Shown: positions 59,055-64,000 of the stretch, piece by piece
How the letters are laid out: each line of letters starts with the position of its first letter
Numbering within the stretch: position 1 is the stretch's first letter
Assembly (NCBI RefSeq): GCF_005222705.1
Contig: NZ_STGF01000001.1
Coordinates: 1 to 64,000, forward strand
Length of the DNA stretch: 64,000 nt
Direction: 5' to 3'
Origin: Paenibacillus sp. SY21-1
GTDB lineage: Bacteria > Bacillota > Bacilli > Paenibacillales > Paenibacillaceae
Notes under the pieces: generated by a model
Databases searched by the model: none
The model's input: only the letters and a program-made list of their open reading frames with translations
What the model was told of the DNA's origin: nothing
Position numbers and translations under genes: made by a program

Positions 59055-59110
59055 AGAGGACACCGTAAAAGAGATACCTTCCCATCGGTTTCTCGTGCTT
59101 TTCTACAAAT

Positions 59111-59138
59111 AAAGGACCTCTCCGCAGAGAAGTCCTTT
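59111..59138. terminator. Terminator between the yjfB-like gene and flaG
   Basis: AAAGGAC.TCTC/GAGA.GTCCTTT stem with A and T flanks on both strands. A second small palindrome (ATTCCC..GGGAAT) lies at 59150-59169. Confidence 0.65.
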
Positions 59139-59176
59139 ATACCAAGATATATTCCCGTTTACAGGGAATAACATGA

Positions 59177-59371
59177 CTATACTCTCAAATCGATTGAACC
59201 GCCTAAGTGAGGCTGGACAGATTGTTCCATAGCTTTCACTTGACCTAACATCTGCGTCATATTAGCCGCGGTTGTATCAGAAGATTCCATCGCCATCTTC
59301 AGTGTAGCTAAACTCGCTTCCTGACTAATGCTGGATTGACTCATCGCCATTGATAAAGCTGCGATATCCAT
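59177..59371 (-). CDS. YjfB family putative motility protein
   Basis: 64 residues matching the small YjfB family: MDIAALSMAMSQ at the start and SVQPHLGGSIDLRV at the end. The biochemical function is unknown. The family is found with flagellar genes. Start ATG preceded by GCGGTGATGGTAT, a weak ribosome site. Likely read through from the genes upstream. Confidence 0.88.
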   Translation of the reverse strand: MDIAALSMAMSQSSISQEASLATLKMAMESSDTTAANMTQMLGQVKAMEQSVQPHLGGSIDLRV

Positions 59372-59395
59372 ATACCATCACCGCTCTTTCATTCG

Positions 59396-59764
59396 TTATG
59401 AAACGAGGTAAGGTTTAAATGCTGCTTCCAGTTCAATGTTCAACTGTTTGAAATCTGGCAACAGACCATTGCTAATACCGTCGATGACTTGCTCATGAAT
59501 ACCTTGTTCATATGCAGATACTACATATGCTATGCGATTCCGCACTTGACCCAGGCTGCCCTCAATCTGGGAGTCTGGCAGTCCAGCCATAAATACTTGC
59601 AAGGATTGCTCCATTTGATAGAAGCCGCTCACAACATCATCCATTAAATACAAGGTTTCCTCGAAATCACCTGCATTTAATCGTAACAAAATGTGCTCCA
59701 GCGCTTCCAAGCTTGCCACAGTCAACTCCATTGACCTTGTCATAACCTCTGCTTGCTTCTCCAT
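59396..59764 (-). CDS. Uncharacterised helical protein in the flagellin region
   Basis: 122 residues, predicted all-helical and rich in Glu, Leu and Met (SMELTVASLEALEHILLRL, QMEQSLQVFM). No signal peptide or membrane segment. I do not recognise the family. It begins 31 nt after the flagellin terminator, with GAGGTG 7 nt before the ATG, and is followed by the yjfB-like gene. The size, charge and setting fit a chaperone or regulator of flagellin, but that is inference. Confidence 0.8.
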   Translation of the reverse strand: MEKQAEVMTRSMELTVASLEALEHILLRLNAGDFEETLYLMDDVVSGFYQMEQSLQVFMAGLPDSQIEGSLGQVRNRIAYVVSAYEQGIHEQVIDGISNGLLPDFKQLNIELEAAFKPYLVS

Positions 59765-59790
59765 GTTGTCACCTCAATTCAAGGTATAAG

Positions 59791-59820
59791 AAAAAGGGAC
59801 TCTAGAACGCCTAGAGTCCC
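59791..59820 (-). terminator. Flagellin terminator
   Basis: Minus strand GGGACTCTAG and CTAGAGTCCC arms (10 bp), followed by TTTTTC. Confidence 0.85.
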
Positions 59821-59840
59821 CCATACGTAAGACCAGTCTA

Positions 59841-62800
59841 TTAACGAAGCAATTGAAGAACACCTTGTGGCTGTTGGTTCGCTTGTGCAAGCATAGCTTG
59901 AGCGGCTTGTGCAAGGATACTGTTCTTCGTTTGAGTCATCATTTCCTTAGCCATGTCAACGTCACGGATACGGGATTCCGCAGCTGTCAGGTTCTCGGAG
60001 GATGTGTTCAAGTTGTTGATTGTGTGCTCCAGACGGTTCTGGAAAGCACCCAGCTTCGAGCGTTGTGCAGATACCGCTTCAATGGCATCGCTCAATACGC
60101 TGATTGCAGCAGTAGCTTTCTCAGTAGTCGAAATATCCAGTGCAAACTCAGTGTTTTTAGTCGAAGTTCCATCAGTTACGTTCGCTGTAGCTACGTAGGA
60201 AGCAACAGAACCGTCCTTCGCTTTAACAGTGGAAGCAGTGCCGTCACCGGAAATACCAAGCGATTCGGAACGCATGTCGCCAACGTTGATGTTGATTAGT
60301 TGTCCGCTGTTCGCGCCCACTTGGAACGAAGTCGTGTAGTCGCCTTTTGTGGAAGTTGTTGTTTCAACAACCGGTGCATCTGTATTGCCAACCTTTTGAT
60401 CCAGTTGCAGTTTGCCGTCCGCAGTTACGGAAGCTGTGTACAATTGGTTCAGGCTTGCATTTTTGTTGATTGCATCCGAAATCGCTTTTGTTTGCTCAGC
60501 AGCGCTGCCAGAAGCTTTAATAGCAGTGCCATTGTCGTAGCCAACATGGGAATCTTTACCCGAAACGCTGATTTTTTGACCATCGATCGAGATAGATGCA
60601 CCATCAGTCAACAGTTCGCTGGTATCAACTGTGAATTGTCCGTTTACGCCAGAAGCGTTTACTTTCAGATCAGTTGTTTTCAGGTCAGTGCCTGTAGCTG
60701 TGTTCTCTGTTAGAGTAATCGACGAACCTGTAGCGGAAGCTGTGAAGCTGTCTTTCAGAGTGTCGTTCAAGTTAATCGCATCAATCAGGCTTGAAGCTTG
60801 CGATGTTGTGTTGCCAGCGCCCACGTTGAACTCACCTTTTGTGGAATCAGCACCGCTCTCAACCGCTTTGAATACTTGGCCTTTAATAACAACATTGTCG
60901 CCAGCTTCGAAGGCTTTAGTAATGTCCAGCGTGTATTTGCCTTTAACTTCTTCAGTACCGCCAACTAATGTGCTTGTACCTTTAACAATGTTGTTGCCAA
61001 CAGTTGCTGAATCCCAGTTGCCGGAACCTGTTGCTGTATACTTCGAGAAGTCGTTGCCGCCAACATTACCAAGAGCTTTGATAGCTGCTTCGATTTTTGC
61101 AGCTGTGTTCTCTGATGCGTTGTCGTCAGCCAAGTAAACGGTCAAGTTACCATTGTTACTGTCAACTGCTAATGTACCTGCTGTAACGGCTTTTGCACCG
61201 CCGCCAAAAGTTATTGTATTATTAATTTGCGTTCCACCAGTTATTGCTGCAGTAAGAGGCGTAGTAGCTGTAACCGCGCCTGAATTGAAGCCTGCGGCAG
61301 TCAATCCAGAGTTAACAGCACTTGCAATAGATGTAGATTGAGCACCAGCAGCAGCAGTGGAATCAAGGTTTCCAGACAATGTAAGTGTTTGAGTGTCTGC
61401 ATCCCATTTAGATGTTATTCCGGTAGCCGAAGCGTCATTCGACAAGTCTAAAGTCACTTTAACACCATTTAATTCAGCATTGTTGTTAGCTGCTGTTAGT
61501 ACCAGACCAGCTGTTGCGCCAGCACCAGTGGCAGCCGCTGCGGAACCAGTTGCTGTAGCACCCTGTACAATCGTAACTGTTTTAAGGTTTTGACCACCAG
61601 TATTGGTAATCGTCAACTTGTCGTCAGTACCGCTGCCACCAGCAACTGGAGCAGTCAGGTTAACGCCTGTTGCTTGACCTGTTCTTTCTACTAGATTAAT
61701 GGTTGCGCTCGGCGCACCTGGGTTAGTAGCTGTAAATCTTGCGCTAAGGTCTGCATCGGCTTGAATAGCTGCCAGTAAGGAAGCTGCTTGTGCATTTGCT
61801 GTTGGTGCAGTTGTGTTATTCGCTGCAATTTCAAACTCGCCTTTAGAAGCATCTGCCGTTCCAATTACGCCAGTAAATGTCTTGCCGCCAATTGTAATGG
61901 TGTCGCCAGCTTCCTCGAAAGCTTTGGTGATATCAAAGGAGTAATCACCTGCAACTTCTACTTTACCACCTGTCAGCTCACCAGAAGTATCGATGCTGGA
62001 CAAGACAGTTCCAGTGCTTGTTGGAACTTTTGCTGCAAATTCAGTAATACCTGCAGTATTAAGGCTAGCTGTAATTTCGTTATACAGTTCACCGCGGTTA
62101 GTGGCAACCGAATTACCGCTGGCATCAGCACCAATTGTAATAGTGTATTTGTTTCCAGACAGCGAAGCGGATGAAGAGGAACCTGCAGCTCCTTGTACAA
62201 TTTCAATTGTTTTCCCATTAAGTTGGCTAGCGCCACTTGCAGTTTCTACTGCAGTTGCTTCAAAGGTAATACCATTAGCTACCGTTACCGAAGCTTTCTG
62301 ACCAGCTGTGCTAGGTGTGTTAACTGTGATACCAGATACTGTACCAGTAGCTTTACTGCTGGATGCTTGAACAGTAGCCGAGGAATTAACGCCTACAACG
62401 CTCTTGGCGTCCGTTGCAAGGTCAGATACAACGCCTGCTGCGATACCTGTCTCGCCTGCTGTTACTGTAGTGGAAGGTGCTGCAGTTGTTACTGCCGCTG
62501 CCGTTTTACCTTTAAGGAGGTTCTGCGTATTGAATTCTGTTGTATTACCGATACGGTTAATTTCAGAAGTCATTGCATTCATCTCGGATTGGATAGCGGA
62601 ACGGTCAGAGTCAGTGTACGTACCGTTGGAAGCTTGAGTAGCAAGCTCTTTCATACGTTGCAGAATGCTGTGAGTCTCGTTCAGCGCGCCCTCAGCCGTT
62701 TGAATAAGCGAGATACCGTCCTGTGAGTTGCGGGATGCTTGCTCCAGACCACGGATTTGACCGCGCATTTTCTCGGAAATGGCCAAGCCTGCTGCGTCAT

Positions 62801-62921
62801 CGCCAGCACGGTTGATCCGGAGACCGGAAGCCAATTTCTCCATGGATTTGGATTGAGCGGAAGTTGAACCCGACAATTGACGGTGCGTGTTAAGCGCTGC
62901 AATATTGTGGTTAATAATCAT
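59841..62921 (-). CDS. hag: Very large flagellin
   Basis: 1026 residues; most flagellins have 260-500. The N-terminal D0/D1 ([11 protein letters not shown] to about 145, [23 protein letters not shown]) and C-terminal D1/D0 (about 900-1026, ending [10 protein letters not shown]) are canonical. The ~750-residue middle is Ala/Thr/Gly/Ser/Asn-rich and contains two related modules (61645-61978 and 60655-60968), each with DITKAFE and KGEF. It also holds further VQGA-type segments. Start: ATG 62921 with AAGGAGG; the upstream frame to 62960 is leader. Preceded by a sigma-D promoter and CsrA-type hairpin. Central domains form the filament surface. Confidence 0.95.
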   Translation of the reverse strand: MIINHNIAALNTHRQLSGSTSAQSKSMEKLASGLRINRAGDDAAGLAISEKMRGQIRGLEQASRNSQDGISLIQTAEGALNETHSILQRMKELATQASNGTYTDSDRSAIQSEMNAMTSEINRIGNTTEFNTQNLLKGKTAAAVTTAAPSTTVTAGETGIAAGVVSDLATDAKSVVGVNSSATVQASSSKATGTVSGITVNTPSTAGQKASVTVANGITFEATAVETASGASQLNGKTIEIVQGAAGSSSSASLSGNKYTITIGADASGNSVATNRGELYNEITASLNTAGITEFAAKVPTSTGTVLSSIDTSGELTGGKVEVAGDYSFDITKAFEEAGDTITIGGKTFTGVIGTADASKGEFEIAANNTTAPTANAQAASLLAAIQADADLSARFTATNPGAPSATINLVERTGQATGVNLTAPVAGGSGTDDKLTITNTGGQNLKTVTIVQGATATGSAAAATGAGATAGLVLTAANNNAELNGVKVTLDLSNDASATGITSKWDADTQTLTLSGNLDSTAAAGAQSTSIASAVNSGLTAAGFNSGAVTATTPLTAAITGGTQINNTITFGGGAKAVTAGTLAVDSNNGNLTVYLADDNASENTAAKIEAAIKALGNVGGNDFSKYTATGSGNWDSATVGNNIVKGTSTLVGGTEEVKGKYTLDITKAFEAGDNVVIKGQVFKAVESGADSTKGEFNVGAGNTTSQASSLIDAINLNDTLKDSFTASATGSSITLTENTATGTDLKTTDLKVNASGVNGQFTVDTSELLTDGASISIDGQKISVSGKDSHVGYDNGTAIKASGSAAEQTKAISDAINKNASLNQLYTASVTADGKLQLDQKVGNTDAPVVETTTSTKGDYTTSFQVGANSGQLININVGDMRSESLGISGDGTASTVKAKDGSVASYVATANVTDGTSTKNTEFALDISTTEKATAAISVLSDAIEAVSAQRSKLGAFQNRLEHTINNLNTSSENLTAAESRIRDVDMAKEMMTQTKNSILAQAAQAMLAQANQQPQGVLQLLR

Positions 62922-62953
62922 GAAATATTTCCTCCTTGAAATGAGTTCGAGTA

Positions 62954-62969
62954 TCCGCATCCTTGCGGA
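62954..62969 (-). promoter_or_regulatory. CsrA-type binding hairpin in the flagellin leader
   Basis: Minus strand TCCGCAAGGATGCGGA: five-pair stem with CAAGGAUG in the loop region. The consensus CsrA site is A(C)AnGGAnGU. It lies about 33-48 nt upstream of the hag start, like BS1 of B. subtilis hag. The SD at the start codon (AAGGAGG) could be the second site. Confidence 0.65.
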
Positions 62970-63015
62970 AGCTTGAGGAGATCAGTCGGCCGCCCAACCT
63001 CCCACGCTACTATAT

Positions 63016-63042
63016 ATATCGACAGCATTCTTAGAATGTTTA
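63016..63042 (-). promoter_or_regulatory. sigma-D promoter of flagellin
   Basis: Minus strand TAAA, 15-nt spacer, GTCGATAT; one mismatch from TAAA-15-GCCGATAT. It lies about 95 nt upstream of the start codon. Confidence 0.8.
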
Positions 63043-63114
63043 TAGCTATTTTTAAAAAATGACAGCTTTCTTTATTGAAAATAATACCTCCATAAAAGAG
63101 CACCAAATTCTAAA

Positions 63115-63366
63115 TTAATCTGACTGATGCGGAAGAATACCCTTTCTCCCTAAAAGCTCCTTCATAGCATCTATCCCAATTGTTTGCTGTGCAGCAGCCA
63201 CATTCTCCTGCTGGATTTGCAGATAAATCTCCTTGCGATATATATTCACATCTTTTGGAGCCCGAATACCAAGCTTTACAATATCCCCCTCAACACCCAA
63301 GACCATCACTTCTATATTCCCGTTGATCATAATGGATTCGTTGCTCTTTCGCGATAATACAAGCAT
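63115..63366 (-). CDS. csrA: Carbon storage/translation regulator CsrA
   Basis: 83 residues, normal length. [28 protein letters not shown] and the RNA-binding strand HRKE-like YRKEIY are present. Blocks translation of hag until FliW binds it. A run of GGAGG precedes the ATG. Located 46 nt after fliW and directly upstream of the flagellin gene. Confidence 0.97.
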   Translation of the reverse strand: MLVLSRKSNESIMINGNIEVMVLGVEGDIVKLGIRAPKDVNIYRKEIYLQIQQENVAAAQQTIGIDAMKELLGRKGILPHQSD

Positions 63367-63412
63367 GCCTATTCCTCCTTTTCGGTAAGATCACATCACG
63401 GAAAAGCTATGG

Positions 63413-63802
63413 TCATCCCGCATTGAGCGGGGCACGAGGGCTATACCCGCTTTCGTGGAGAATCAGTTGCTTGCCAAGCATTTGCTGTTTATTCAATACA
63501 ATCGGTGCCATCAAGTTAATAGTCGCTTCATTGGAATTGGAAGGAACCGTTATAATCGACCATACTTCAATATCTTCCTGTGACTGTATTCTTAATTCAT
63601 TTTTGTCCGTTGCGCTCAATTCCCATTCATAGGCTGAATAAAATATAAACGGGCTCGCCACCAGCAATGAAATTGCTTCCTCGTCGGTCGCCTTCAGCAA
63701 GCGCATTGGCAGTTCCGGTTCAATCTCTTCCAGCACAAATTTGTGAATATGTTCAAAACCAGGTATACCTTGGGCGAAATGAAATACCACTTCCTGTTCC
63801 AC
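63413..63802 (-). CDS. fliW: Flagellar assembly factor FliW
   Basis: 129 residues. FAQGIPGFEHIHKFVL is the family's N-terminal signature; the C-terminal NLMAPIVLNKQQMLGKQLIL matches. FliW sequesters CsrA and binds flagellin, closing a feedback loop on hag translation. Start: GTG 63802 with GGGAGG 7 nt upstream; the open frame to 63829 is leader. Confidence 0.96.
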   Translation of the reverse strand: MEQEVVFHFAQGIPGFEHIHKFVLEEIEPELPMRLLKATDEEAISLLVASPFIFYSAYEWELSATDKNELRIQSQEDIEVWSIITVPSNSNEATINLMAPIVLNKQQMLGKQLILHESGYSPRAPLNAG

Positions 63803-63875
63803 GTTAAAACCTCCCTGACAGTCATACATAATAGTATGTTAAAACCATCTACAGCTTAGTATTCATTAATTATAC

Positions 63876-63914
63876 AAAAATGATCTCCTTACAGCACTCA
63901 TGCTGCGGAGATCA
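63876..63914 (-). terminator. Terminator between the yviE-like gene and fliW
   Basis: Minus strand TGATCTCC/GGAGATCA with inner CAGCA/TGCTG, followed by TTTTTG. It implies that fliW-csrA have a separate promoter. Confidence 0.7.
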
Positions 63915-63932
63915 TGCCTGCCCCCTATAAAA

Positions 63933-64000
63933 TTATAAGCGGAGATCAATTTGTGGTGGGATAATTTCCAAATTAGGAAATTGGCTCACATAAATATTAA
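63933..64000 (-). CDS. C-terminus of YviE-like (DUF6470) protein, partial
   Basis: The last 22 codons run off the right edge: minus-strand translation ends NIYVSQFPNLEIIPPQIDLRL then TAA at 63933. The NIYV.Q.P.LEI ending and the place directly before fliW match YviE in B. subtilis. Too short for a firm call. Confidence 0.55.
   Translation of the reverse strand, partial: NIYVSQFPNLEIIPPQIDLRL

Overview
The window looks like a chromosomal segment of a Paenibacillus-type, endospore-former-lineage Firmicute. Three lines of evidence point that way: the 16S rRNA 5' end; a gene order that follows Bacillus subtilis (yviE-fliW-csrA-hag-flaG-fliD-fliS-fliT-hpf-secA-prfB ... ftsE-ftsX-ctpB-minJ ... uvrB-uvrA); and features common in Paenibacillus, namely a copper-amine-oxidase-type stalk protein, a secreted HtrA-like protease and GC-rich coding DNA. 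The genus is an inference. No similarity search was run.

Layout, left to right. 1-700: the start of an rrn operon reading left, with tandem promoters. 730-2916: a PAS-PAS-GGDEF-EAL cyclic-di-GMP protein under a promoter that overlaps a Fur-like box. 3.0-8.6 kb (minus): ligA, pcrA and pcrB. 8.7-11.3 kb: a U32/DUF3656 hydroxylase-like protein. 11.4-15.8 kb: an RND pump and its lipoprotein adaptor. 16.0-19.2 kb: a stalk-domain protein and an HtrA-like protease. 19.4-20.4 kb (plus): a sugar phosphate isomerase-like gene with a perfect hairpin terminator. 20.5-25.9 kb (minus): a small membrane protein, uvrA and uvrB. 26.2-33.5 kb: an orphan response regulator with a BTAD-like domain, divergent from a 1957-residue LPXTG surface protein. 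33.6-39.6 kb (minus): minJ-like, ctpB, an EnvC-like M23 hydrolase, ftsX and ftsE. 39.9-40.5 kb (plus): a truncated VanW-like protein. 40.7-49.1 kb (minus): the arginine cluster argCJBDFGH behind a promoter with two ARG-box-like sites. 49.4-55.7 kb (minus): a YitT protein, prfB with its programmed frameshift, secA, a decayed Rpn-family gene, hpf and a cold-shock gene. 56.1-64.0 kb (minus): fliT, fliS, fliD, flaG, yjfB-like, an unknown 122-residue gene, a very large flagellin, csrA, fliW and the end of a yviE-like gene.

Nearly everything is on the minus strand and is core machinery for DNA repair, cell division, secretion, translation, arginine synthesis and motility. Only four protein genes are on the plus strand: the c-di-GMP gene, the isomerase, the surface adhesin and the VanW-like fragment. 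All four look like accessory insertions into the conserved backbone. The flagellar block is visibly less GC-rich than the 3-50 kb part.

The most notable items are the giant flagellin with duplicated internal modules and a CsrA-site hairpin in its leader, the very large SdrD_B/DUF11 adhesin next to an orphan SARP-type regulator, the M23 hydrolase inside the FtsEX cluster with its metal ligands intact, the unknown gene beside flagellin, and the Fur-like site on a c-di-GMP gene. I did not find a clearly new multi-gene defence or biosynthetic system, CRISPR array, tRNA, insertion sequence or prophage.
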